Source: Xanthomonas sp. Leaf131
GTDB lineage: Bacteria; Pseudomonadota; Gammaproteobacteria; Xanthomonadales; Xanthomonadaceae
Assembly (NCBI RefSeq): GCF_001423495.1
Contig: NZ_LMOG01000017.1
Span: forward strand, 186,001-250,000
Direction: 5' to 3'
DNA length: 64,000 bases
Shown here: piece after piece, positions 43,767 through 51,650 of the stretch
How positions within the stretch are numbered: the first letter of the stretch is position 1
Layout: the number at the start of each line of letters is the position of its first letter
Made by a program: the position numbers and the translations under genes
The notes under the pieces: generated by a model
What the model was told of the DNA's origin: nothing
The model's database searches: none
The model's input: the letters and a program-made list of their open reading frames with translations, nothing else

Positions 43767-44825
43767 TCAATCTTCCGGCGGTTGGCAGGAATCTCGCACG
43801 ATCAGGTGCGGGCGCACGCTGGCGGTGGGGAGTTGCGGGGCGTTATCCGGCTGGATCAGCATCGCGGCGGCGGTGCGGCCAGTGTCGCGGGTGTGGCGGC
43901 GCACCGAGGTCAGCGGCGGCCATAGCCGGGAGGCCAGCGAGCTGTCGTCGTAGCCGATCACCGAAAGCTGGCGCGGAATGTTGATGCCGGCCCGCAGCGC
44001 GACCTTGTAGATACCGGCGGCCATTTCGTCGTTACCGGTGAAGATGGCGGTGGGGCGCTTCTTGCCCAGCAGCAGCTTTTCGGCGGCGGCCACGCCGGAT
44101 TCGAAGGTATAGCCGGCTTCCACAATCCGCTCGGGCGGCAGTTCGATGCCGCGCCGGGTCAGCGCGTCGGCAAAGCCCGAGGTGCGCTCCACCGAGGAGC
44201 GGTAGGCGCTGGGGCCGGTGACCAAAGCGATGTCGCGGTGGCCGAGCGAGAGCAGGTAGTCGGCCGCCTCGGCGGCGCCGTCGCGGTCGTGGGTGATCAC
44301 CGTCTGCGAGGTGGCATCCAGCGCGACCGAGGCGATGCGGGTATAGCGGCAGCCGATCTCGGCCAGCATGTCGGCCAGCGCCTGGTCCTCGGAGGCGCGT
44401 GGCACCAGGATCACCCCGTGCAGCTTCTGCGCCTGGGCAAAGCGGCGCACGCCTTCGATATAGCCGGGGCTGCGGCTGTCGCAGGGGTGCACCACCAGCT
44501 CGAAACTGGAGCCGCGCAGCGCGTCCAGCGCACCGTACTGCATGTCCACGATGTACTGCGCGGTGGGGTTGTCGTAGACCATGCCAATCAGGAACGAGCG
44601 CCGGAACGCCAGCCCGCGCGCGAGCGGATCGGGCGAGTAGCCGACCTCGCGCATCAGCGCTTCGACCTTCTCGCGGGTGTCCTGGCGGACCAGCGGCGAA
44701 TTGTTGATGATCCGCGAAACGGTCTTCTTGGACACCCCGGACATCCGGGCGATGTCGTTGATCGTGGCTACCTTGCCCTTCGGCAGGCTGGGCATTCCCT
44801 CTTCAGGCATCTTGCGGGCGGGCAT
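43767..44825 (-). CDS. LacI-family transcriptional regulator of the pectin/uronate locus
   Basis: A 352-residue regulator. The helix-turn-helix is at about 18-43 (VATINDIARMSGVSKKTVSR), followed by a hinge (NNSPLVRQDTREKVEALMRE) and a periplasmic-binding-protein-like ligand domain (LIGMVYDNPTAQYIVDMQYG, PTAIFTGNDEMAAGIYKVAL, VIGYDDSSLASRLWPPLTSV). LacI-type proteins in Xanthomonas pectin loci respond to 2-keto-3-deoxygluconate or galacturonate breakdown products; the ligand here is inferred from position. It probably binds the two ACCGGTGTCATT sites (43521-43538 and 50495-50512). Start ATG 44825; ATG 44795 is an alternative. Confidence 0.92.
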   Translation of the reverse strand: MPARKMPEEGMPSLPKGKVATINDIARMSGVSKKTVSRIINNSPLVRQDTREKVEALMREVGYSPDPLARGLAFRRSFLIGMVYDNPTAQYIVDMQYGALDALRGSSFELVVHPCDSRSPGYIEGVRRFAQAQKLHGVILVPRASEDQALADMLAEIGCRYTRIASVALDATSQTVITHDRDGAAEAADYLLSLGHRDIALVTGPSAYRSSVERTSGFADALTRRGIELPPERIVEAGYTFESGVAAAEKLLLGKKRPTAIFTGNDEMAAGIYKVALRAGINIPRQLSVIGYDDSSLASRLWPPLTSVRRHTRDTGRTAAAMLIQPDNAPQLPTASVRPHLIVRDSCQPPED

Positions 44826-44965
44826 AGCGGTCAACCATTCAAGTTGATTGGATTCTACCGGCCAGCGGGCCGGCAAGCCTTCGCAGACTTGCCGATGTCC
44901 CGAATCCGCCATGACCGGAGCGCCGTTGCGTGATGCGCGACGGCATGCCCGGCTGTGCAGAACGG

Positions 44966-46549
44966 TCAGTCCAGGGCGCGGTAGCGGAAGTTGCGGAATT
45001 CCACCTGGCCTTGGCCGGACGCATACAGCGCCGGTTTCAGTGCCAGGAACTTGCCGGCCACGTTGTGGTGATAGCCGGACACTTCCATCTGTACCGGGTA
45101 CTTGGTCCAGGTGGTGCCGTCGGTGCTGCTGTGGATGGTGACGATGTGGCGGTTGTTGGTGACCCGCAGCCACAGATCGCCGCCCTTGCTGCTGGGCGCC
45201 AGCTTGGCCGGGCGTTCTTCGCCGTAGCGGTGCATGACGAAGTTCTCGCCGTTGCTGCCGACGCCAGCGTAGAGCTTGTCGCTGTAGAACAGCAGCGCAC
45301 CGCCCTGCCCGCCCGGTGCCACGGTCATCTGCACCTCGAACTGATAGGCCTGGTCGGGCGCGATCAGCGTCAGCGGCGAGGCGTCGCGCGGAGCGCTGCC
45401 CTTGCCCTGCAGGCGCAACACGCCATCGCCTACTTGCAGGCGCTTGGCTTCGTCGGCGGCCGGGTTGAAGAACGACCACTGCGGGCCGAGCGTGTTGGCG
45501 CGGAAGTCGTCCGACAACCTCAGGCCATGCGGCAAGGCCTGCCCGCTGGGCTTTTTCAACGGCGTGCCCAGGTCGCCGCCCTTGGCGACGAACCAGCCGT
45601 CCGCGGTCCACTCGATCGGGTCGAGCAAGGCCTGCCGGCCCAGCGTCCAGTAGCCGTGTTCGTAGCCGTGGTAGAGCATCCACCAGCGCTTGTCGGTGCC
45701 TTCCACCAAGGTGGCGTGGCCGCGCGACCACCATGGCTCGTCGGCGCTCTTGGTGCGGGTGATCGGGTTGTTGGGCGCGTTCTGCCAGGGGCCGTGGATC
45801 GAGCGCGAACGCGCGGTGATCACCATATGCCCGGTCGGCGGGCCGGCGGTGCCGCCGACGGCGGTGGTCATGTAGTACCAGCCGTTGTGGCGGGTGATCT
45901 TGGGGCCTTCCTGGGCGTAGCCTTCCACGTCCCAGCTTTCCGGGTATTTCCAGCCGTCGTAGACGTGCTTGGGCGTGCCGACCACCTTGAAGCCGTCGTC
46001 GGAGAGTTGCACGTAATCGCCGCCGCTCAGGAACAGATAGCGCTTGCCGTCTTCGCCCACTGCATGGCCGGGGTCGATGTATTTGCCCAGGCCGATGTCG
46101 ATCGGCGCGCTCCACGGGCCTTTGATGTCGTCGGCCCAGACCACGAAGTTGCTGCGCTCGCCCTGGTCGCCGCGACGCGCGGGGAAATAGATGTAATAGC
46201 GCTTGCCGTGCTTGATCAGATCCGGCGCCCAGATCGCGCCGACGTTCTGCGTGATCGCATGGCCCAGTGGTTGCCAGTTGACCAGATCGCGCGAATGCCA
46301 GATCGGCAGGCCCGGATAGGCGTCGAACGAGGACAGCGTGAGGTAATAGTCGTCGCCGTCCTTGAGCACCGACGGGTCGGGGTGATCGCCGGCCAGCACC
46401 GGGTTGAGGAAGGTGCCGTTGCCCTGGTCGGCAATGCGCTGGTGTTCGATGCCGCGCTTCCAGTCGGCCGCAGCGCTTAGCCCGGCACACAGCAGCAGGC
46501 CGCTGGCCAGCAGCCAACGCAAACAGAGTGAAGTGTTACGCATACGCAT
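44966..46549 (-). CDS. Secreted glycoside hydrolase family 43 (arabinofuranosidase/xylosidase-type)
   Basis: A 527-residue exported glycosidase. Signal peptide about 1-28. The GH43 five-bladed propeller shows FLNPVLAGDHPDPSVLKDG (general base Asp), WAPDL (pKa modulator) and EGPKITRHNGWYYM (acid Glu). Residues about 345-527 are a C-terminal beta-sandwich (DDFRANTLGPQWSFFNP, GGALLFYSDKLYAGVGS) like the XynB/DUF1349-type domain. Probable action is release of arabinose or xylose from pectin side chains. Start ATG 46549 with AAGGAG five nt upstream. It lies between the TRAP operon and the LacI-family gene on the same strand. Confidence 0.88.
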   Translation of the reverse strand: MRMRNTSLCLRWLLASGLLLCAGLSAAADWKRGIEHQRIADQGNGTFLNPVLAGDHPDPSVLKDGDDYYLTLSSFDAYPGLPIWHSRDLVNWQPLGHAITQNVGAIWAPDLIKHGKRYYIYFPARRGDQGERSNFVVWADDIKGPWSAPIDIGLGKYIDPGHAVGEDGKRYLFLSGGDYVQLSDDGFKVVGTPKHVYDGWKYPESWDVEGYAQEGPKITRHNGWYYMTTAVGGTAGPPTGHMVITARSRSIHGPWQNAPNNPITRTKSADEPWWSRGHATLVEGTDKRWWMLYHGYEHGYWTLGRQALLDPIEWTADGWFVAKGGDLGTPLKKPSGQALPHGLRLSDDFRANTLGPQWSFFNPAADEAKRLQVGDGVLRLQGKGSAPRDASPLTLIAPDQAYQFEVQMTVAPGGQGGALLFYSDKLYAGVGSNGENFVMHRYGEERPAKLAPSSKGGDLWLRVTNNRHIVTIHSSTDGTTWTKYPVQMEVSGYHHNVAGKFLALKPALYASGQGQVEFRNFRYRALD

Positions 46550-46585
46550 GCTCTCTCCTTGACCCCCAACCTGCGGGGCGATGCG

Positions 46586-46613
46586 GCGGCCGACGCCTTA
46601 GATCGTCGGCCGC
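46586..46613 (-). terminator. Hairpin after dctM
   Basis: GCGGCCGACG (46586-46595) and CGTCGGCCGC (46604-46613) form a perfect 10-bp GC-rich stem with an 8-nt loop in the 210-nt gap downstream of dctM. It may end the TRAP transcript or partly separate it from the GH43 gene. No T-run was seen. Confidence 0.6.
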
Positions 46614-46759
46614 TGGGATGACGGCGGAAACTCCCGCCAGCAGCGGCGCTGAGAAGTGCTCATGCAGCGTCGCCAGGCGACTGTCGGGGGGTGAGCGGCG
46701 CGATGAAATCGCACCGACCGCACCCGTCCGACGGACACGCAGTCGATGTATTGGTCGCC

Positions 46760-48043
46760 CTACGCGCGCAGTGCCCGTGGCAACCACAGCGATAGTTCGG
46801 GGAAGAACGCCACGATCAGCAGCACGCACAAGGCCGCCAACCAGAATGGCCAGATCGTGCGCATGCTCTGGGCGATGGTGATCTGGCCGATCGAGGTGCC
46901 GATAAACAACACCGAGCCGATCGGCGGGGTGATCAAGCCGATACCTCCAGCCAGCACCATCACCAGACCGAAGTGGATCGGGTCGATGCCGTAGGCCTTG
47001 ACCACCGGCAGGAAGATCGGCGTGCAGATCAAAATCTTCGGCGCCAGGTCCATGAACATGCCCAGCAACAACAGCATCACCACGATCATCAGCAGCACGG
47101 TGTTCTTGCTGTCGGCGATGGCCTGCAGGAACTTCACTGCGGCCGCCGGCACCTGCAAGTACGCAAGCAACCAACCGAACACTGCAGCCGTGGCGATCAC
47201 GAACAGGATCACGCCAGTGGTGCGCGCCGCATGCGTGACCGCAGCGAAGAACTCGGCCCAACGCAGCTGGCGATACAGCAATGCGGTGACGATCAACGCA
47301 TACACCACCGCAATCGCGGCGCTCTCCACTGCGGTGAAGATGCCGGCGCGAATACCGATGAAGATCAGCGCCACCAACCCCAGGCCCGGCAGTGCGCCAA
47401 ACAGGCGCAACGCCACTGCGCGCCAGCCGGGGAACGGCTCGGTACCGTAGCCGCGATGGCGCGCCACCGCATAGCCGGTGACCATCATCGCTGCGGTCAT
47501 CAACAGCGCCGGGAAGATGCCGGCGGCGAACAGATCGGCAATCGAGATGCCGCCGCCCGCCGCTGCGGAGAACAGGATCAGGTTATGCGAGGGCGGCACC
47601 AGCAGCGCCACCAGCGCGGCGGTCATGCTCACGTTGACCGCGTAATCGCGGTCGTACCCGCGCTTGATCATCTGCGGAATCATGGTGCCGCCGACCGCCG
47701 AGACGTCGGCGATCGCCGAGCCGGACACGCCACCGAAGAACAGCGACGACAACACGCTGACCTGGCCCAGGCCACCACGCACACGCCCCACCAGCGACGA
47801 GGCCAAGGCGATCAAGCGTTCGGAAATACCACCGCGCAGCATCAACTCGCCAGCGAAGATAAACAGCGGAATGGCGATCAACGAGGCCGAGCCGCTGCCG
47901 GCGGAAATCTGCTGCACCAGCACCACGGTGGGCAGATCCAGATACAGCAGCGTGGCCAATGCGGCCGCGCCCAGCGCATAGGCCACCGGCACGCCGATCA
48001 GCAGCAGCACCACGAAAGTTCCCAACAACATGGCGATGCCCAT
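46760..48043 (-). CDS. TRAP transporter large permease subunit (DctM type)
   Basis: A 427-residue inner-membrane protein with about twelve helices, the translocation subunit of a sodium-driven tripartite transporter. Typical segments: PLFIFAGELMLRGGISERLI, FFGGVSGSAIADVSAVGGTM, LITPPIGSVLFIGTSIGQI. It follows the small permease with a 1-nt overlap (TGATG) and a strong GGAGGAG Shine-Dalgarno. Together with DctQ and DctP it should import a uronate or similar carboxylated sugar, as many TRAP binding proteins in pectin loci do. Confidence 0.95.
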   Translation of the reverse strand: MGIAMLLGTFVVLLLIGVPVAYALGAAALATLLYLDLPTVVLVQQISAGSGSASLIAIPLFIFAGELMLRGGISERLIALASSLVGRVRGGLGQVSVLSSLFFGGVSGSAIADVSAVGGTMIPQMIKRGYDRDYAVNVSMTAALVALLVPPSHNLILFSAAAGGGISIADLFAAGIFPALLMTAAMMVTGYAVARHRGYGTEPFPGWRAVALRLFGALPGLGLVALIFIGIRAGIFTAVESAAIAVVYALIVTALLYRQLRWAEFFAAVTHAARTTGVILFVIATAAVFGWLLAYLQVPAAAVKFLQAIADSKNTVLLMIVVMLLLLGMFMDLAPKILICTPIFLPVVKAYGIDPIHFGLVMVLAGGIGLITPPIGSVLFIGTSIGQITIAQSMRTIWPFWLAALCVLLIVAFFPELSLWLPRALRA

Positions 48044-48564
48044 CAGCGCACTCCTCCGGTGTGGATCGGGCGCAGCACACGCCACAGCTTGTACAAGGCG
48101 AACACCACCATCAGCGCGCCACCGATCGACAGCGGCAGGTAGTTGATGCTCTGCGGCATCTGCGCGCCGGCCATCTTGATGTCCAGCCCATCGACCAGCA
48201 GCGCCGCACTCCAGCGCGCCAGCACCGCACCGATGGCGATGATCATCAGCGGGCGGATCAGATCGAACACCTTGCGCACCAGCGGCGGCACGTGTTCGCC
48301 CAGCAGATAGAAGCCGAAGTGGCGGTTGGTGTGCACACCGGCAGCAGCGCCCAGGCTCAGCGCGGTGCTCAGCAGCAGCAGCGTCACCGGCTCGGTCCAG
48401 CTGGGCGAGTCGTTGAGCACGTAGCGGGTGAATACCTGCCAGCCCTGCACGACCACCAGGCCCAGCAACGCCAGCGATGCCACGCCAATGGCAGTGTCGG
48501 AAACGCGGTCCAGCGCGCGCTGCAACGGCGCGACCGGGACGGCGAGAGTCTCGGGTTCGGTCAT
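48043..48564 (-). CDS. TRAP transporter small permease subunit (DctQ type)
   Basis: A 173-residue protein with four predicted membrane helices (about 24-46, 57-78, 99-120 and 142-163), and the DctQ signature GWQVFTRYVLNDSPSWTEPVTLLLL. It stabilises the DctM subunit. Start ATG 48564 (MTEPETLAVPVAPLQR); its stop overlaps the dctM start. It follows dctP by 10 nt. Confidence 0.93.
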   Translation of the reverse strand: MTEPETLAVPVAPLQRALDRVSDTAIGVASLALLGLVVVQGWQVFTRYVLNDSPSWTEPVTLLLLSTALSLGAAAGVHTNRHFGFYLLGEHVPPLVRKVFDLIRPLMIIAIGAVLARWSAALLVDGLDIKMAGAQMPQSINYLPLSIGGALMVVFALYKLWRVLRPIHTGGVR

Positions 48565-48574
48565 TGGATTACCT

Positions 48575-49573
48575 CTATGCGAAATCGCGGATGCGGCGGT
48601 ACAACGCTTCGATCTCCGGCTGCTTGCGGTATTCGGCCAGCAGCGGGGCGGCGGCGGCGCGGAACGCCGGCATGTCGACCTGATTGAGCTTGACGCCGTA
48701 GTCGATCACCTGCTTGCGCGCGATCACTTCCGAGGCATCCCATAGGTTGCGCATCACCGGCACCGAGGCGCGCGCCAGTTCCACCACCAGGCCGCGGTCG
48801 GCCGGGCTCAGCGATTCGAAACTCTTGCGCGACATCACCAGGATGTCCGGCGCGTAGGAATGCTCGCTCTGCGACCAGTAATGCGCGGCTTCGAAATGGC
48901 GGCTGGACTGGAAACTGCGCATGTTGTTTTCCGCACCGTCGATCATGTGCGTTTCCATCGCCGAGAACGTCTCGCCCAGCGACATCGGGGTGGGATTGGC
49001 GCCCAGCATGCGCATCAACTTGAGGAAGATGTCCGACGAGGCCACGCGCAATTTCAGGCCCTTGAGATCTTCCGGGCGGTGCAGCGGGTGCTTGGTGTTG
49101 TAGAAGCAACGCGCGCCCGAATCGTAGATCGCCAGGCCCACCAGATCGCGCTGCTCGAAGCTGCGCAGCACGCTGTCGCCGACATGCCCGTCGATGGCGC
49201 GGCGCAGATGCGGCACCGAGTCGAACACGTACGGCAGGCACAGCGCTTGGGTGAGCGGAAAGGTGTTGTTCAACGCGCCCGAATACACCCGGGTGATGTC
49301 GATGGCACCGAAGCGCGCCATGTCGATCGCCTCCGACTCGCGGCCCAATTGGCCGGAGTGGTATTGGCGCAACTTGAGCCGGCCATTGGTACGTGCTTCG
49401 AGCTGCTTGCCGAACCACCGCACCGCCTCCACGGTGGGATAGTCGCCGATATGCACATCGGTGGCGGTCAACAACTGCCCACCGGGGATCGGCGTGGTGG
49501 CACCGGCGCCCAGCCAGGGACTGGCCGCGGCGGCACCGAGTCCGGCACCGAGGAAATGTCTGCGTGTGATCAT
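48575..49573 (-). CDS. TRAP transporter substrate-binding protein (DctP type)
   Basis: A 332-residue periplasmic binding protein with a twin-arginine-type leader (ITRRHFLGAGLGAAAAS). Conserved DctP features: SGQLGRESEAIDMARFGAID, GARCFYNTKHPLHRPEDLKG (with the ligand-binding Arg), and MIDGAENNMRSFQSSRHFE, a stretch seen in uronate-type binders. A galacturonate, glucuronate or unsaturated uronate ligand fits the locus, but ligand assignment is inference. It is second in the hydratase-dctP-dctQ-dctM operon. Confidence 0.94.
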   Translation of the reverse strand: MITRRHFLGAGLGAAAASPWLGAGATTPIPGGQLLTATDVHIGDYPTVEAVRWFGKQLEARTNGRLKLRQYHSGQLGRESEAIDMARFGAIDITRVYSGALNNTFPLTQALCLPYVFDSVPHLRRAIDGHVGDSVLRSFEQRDLVGLAIYDSGARCFYNTKHPLHRPEDLKGLKLRVASSDIFLKLMRMLGANPTPMSLGETFSAMETHMIDGAENNMRSFQSSRHFEAAHYWSQSEHSYAPDILVMSRKSFESLSPADRGLVVELARASVPVMRNLWDASEVIARKQVIDYGVKLNQVDMPAFRAAAAPLLAEYRKQPEIEALYRRIRDFA

Positions 49574-49609
49574 TGGCGCCCTCCCAAGCGTCTGGTCACT
49601 GGGTCCGCA

Positions 49610-50431
49610 TCAGGTAGCGGACACAGCCGTACAGGAAATGTCGCCGATGCCGGCGAAACGAATCAGCGCACGCTGTCCCACTTCGATGTCATGGATACCG
49701 GTGGCATTGCCCGTGGCGATGAGATCACCGCGCTTGAGCGGACGTCCGCGCTGAGCCGAACGACTGAGCGCAAACGCGTAGGCAGCGCGCAATCCACCCG
49801 GCAGCGTGGTGGCGCCGCCGGTACCGACAACCTGGTCGTCGATCAGCGTTTCGGCAGTCAGCGAGGACTCCTCGCGCGCCAGCCAATCGGTCACTTCCGG
49901 GCCTAAAATCAAGCCGTTATTGTTGCCGAAGTCGGAAATCACCACGCGCGGGCCCAGCTTGTTGATGGTCGCCAACGGGCTGCTGGCGATCTCCACGCCA
50001 ATGAACAACGTCGCCGGCAGCTGCGCGGCCTGCTCTGGAGTGAAGTGGGTCTGCTCGGCAGGCGCGTCCGCGTCCAGGCGCAGCACATATTCGGCCTCTA
50101 CCGCACCGAAGCCGCCCTGGTAGATCGGGAATTGCGTTGTTCCACCGGTAGCATTCCAGAGCTTCTGAGAGAAGATCGGGCCCAGCAGACGCTCGTCGCC
50201 GGAGGCGTCGCGGCGCTCGGCGGCGATGTAGCCCACCTTCCAGCCGACCACCTGGTCGTCCCACTGGCTGATGGCGATATCCTGCACCTGGTAGGCAGTG
50301 ACCAGATCCTCGGGGATTTGCCCGGGAAAGTCGGGCAGCGATGCCCCTGCACGGCGTGCCTCCACAAAGCGCTGAGCGATCTGCGACAGCGAAGATGTGG
50401 ACGATGGCGGGGTGGCGGCGTCGTTGCTCAA
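49610..50431 (-). CDS. FAH-superfamily enzyme, 2-keto-4-pentenoate hydratase-like
   Basis: A 273-residue protein of the fumarylacetoacetate-hydrolase/hydratase superfamily (MhpD-like): VVGWKVGYIAAERRDASGDE, GFGAVEAEYVLRLD (metal-binding E-x-E), VEIASSPLATINKLGPRVVI, LIATGNATGIHDIEVGQRAL. MhpD-type enzymes hydrate 2-oxopent-4-enoate; here, at the head of the TRAP operon in a pectin locus, a uronate-derived 2-oxo acid is more likely. No ATG fits: the frame opens at TTG 50431 (reads LSNDAATPP) with a GGGAG Shine-Dalgarno about 6 nt upstream. The divergent promoter region with operator lies upstream. Confidence 0.85.
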   Translation of the reverse strand: MSNDAATPPSSTSSLSQIAQRFVEARRAGASLPDFPGQIPEDLVTAYQVQDIAISQWDDQVVGWKVGYIAAERRDASGDERLLGPIFSQKLWNATGGTTQFPIYQGGFGAVEAEYVLRLDADAPAEQTHFTPEQAAQLPATLFIGVEIASSPLATINKLGPRVVISDFGNNNGLILGPEVTDWLAREESSLTAETLIDDQVVGTGGATTLPGGLRAAYAFALSRSAQRGRPLKRGDLIATGNATGIHDIEVGQRALIRFAGIGDISCTAVSAT

Positions 50432-50494
50432 GGGTGTCTCCCTGCTAGTGTTTTTGTTGCACTGCCAATCGACAGTGGCACGGTGTGCTGTATA

Positions 50495-50512
50495 TGGTAA
50501 ACCGGTGTCATT
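50495..50512. promoter_or_regulatory. Operator-like site in the hydratase/esterase divergent promoter
   Basis: TGGTAAACCGGTGTCATT differs from the kduI site at 43521-43538 by one base. It lies 64 bp from the hydratase TTG and 59 bp from the esterase ATG, so one regulator could control both the TRAP operon and the esterase operon. Confidence 0.75.
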
Positions 50513-50570
50513 GGCAATGTGCAGTGCGGCAAAACTGGCCGCAGTAACGAAGCGACCCTGGGAGGGGCGG

Positions 50571-51650
50571 ATGGAAAAGAAACGCCAAACACGCGGTTTT
50601 GCTGCGTTTTCGGGTGCTGCGCGGCGATGCCTGCCGCTGGTGGTGTTGGCGAGCTCGCTGCTGATCGGGTCGCCGGTGGTTGCGGCTGAAGTGTCCAGTG
50701 CCGATACAGCCGCCGAACAGGCCAGCCGGATCGGACTATGGCCCAAGCGATTGGCACCGGGAGACACCGCGGTGCCGCAGTCGCAGCGCATTGTCGAGCG
50801 CAGCGCCGACCCTGCCCTGCCCGATCGCTACATCCAGCAGATCAGTACGCCGTACCTGGTGGTCTACCGACCCAAGCGACCCAACGGCACCGCCCTGCTG
50901 GTCACCCCCGGCGGCGGCTACCAGCGCATCGTGCTCGACAACGAAGGCAGCGCGCTGGTACCCAGCTTCGTCGACCAGGCCGGGATCACGCTGTTCGTGT
51001 TGCGCTACCGCCTGCCCGGCGAAGGCCATCCGAACGGTGCCGACGTGCCGCTGGCCGATGCGCAGCGCGCGCTGCGCCTGATCCGCGCCAATGCCGCCCG
51101 CTACGGCATCGATGCGCAGCGCGTCGGGGTGATGGGGTTTTCGGCCGGCGGGCACGTCGCCGCCAGCCTGGGCACCCGCTATGCCGCACAGGTCTACCCA
51201 AAGGTGGATGCCGCCGATGCACTGAGCGCGCGGCCGGATTTCGAGCTGCTGATCTACCCGGTCATCGACATGGACAGCGCCAACGCGCACGCGGGCTCGC
51301 GCGAGCGCCTGCTCGGCAGCAGTCCGAGCGATGCGCAGGTGCGGGCTTACTCGCCGCAGCTGCATGTAGACGCGCACACGCCGCCGACCTTTCTGCTGCA
51401 TGCGCAGGACGACACGGTGGTGTCGGTGCGTAACAGTCTGTTGATGCATGACGCGCTGCTGCGTGCCGACGTGCCGAGCGAGCTGCATGTGTTTCCGCAG
51501 GGCGGCCATGGTTTTGGTACGGCCAGCGGCACCGGGCTGACCGTGGCGGCGTGGCCGCAGCTGGCGCAGGCCTGGATTGCACATGTGACCAAGGCACAGG
51601 CGCCTGCATCTGCAGCAGCATCTGTAACGGCGCAGGACGTGGCGCGATGA
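50571..51650 (+). CDS. Exported alpha/beta-hydrolase esterase (acetyl-xylan-esterase/BD-FAE-like)
   Basis: A 359-residue secreted esterase. Signal peptide about 1-39 (CLPLVVLASSLLIGSPVVAAE). Catalytic elements: TPGGGYQ in place of the HGG oxyanion loop, nucleophile GFSAGGH, acid in AQDDTVVS and His in GGHGFG. The family includes carbohydrate esterases that remove acetyl or feruloyl groups from plant glycans. Start ATG 50571 with GGAGGGGCGG directly upstream. It heads a plus-strand set with the next esterase (ATGA overlap) and is controlled by the shared operator region. Confidence 0.88.
   Translation: MEKKRQTRGFAAFSGAARRCLPLVVLASSLLIGSPVVAAEVSSADTAAEQASRIGLWPKRLAPGDTAVPQSQRIVERSADPALPDRYIQQISTPYLVVYRPKRPNGTALLVTPGGGYQRIVLDNEGSALVPSFVDQAGITLFVLRYRLPGEGHPNGADVPLADAQRALRLIRANAARYGIDAQRVGVMGFSAGGHVAASLGTRYAAQVYPKVDAADALSARPDFELLIYPVIDMDSANAHAGSRERLLGSSPSDAQVRAYSPQLHVDAHTPPTFLLHAQDDTVVSVRNSLLMHDALLRADVPSELHVFPQGGHGFGTASGTGLTVAAWPQLAQAWIAHVTKAQAPASAAASVTAQDVAR

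Noticed and set aside
43767..46517. Single 916-codon protein joining the LacI-family gene to an upstream extension
   Set aside because: The upstream 560 codons lie out of frame over the GH43 gene; the regulator starts at 44825.
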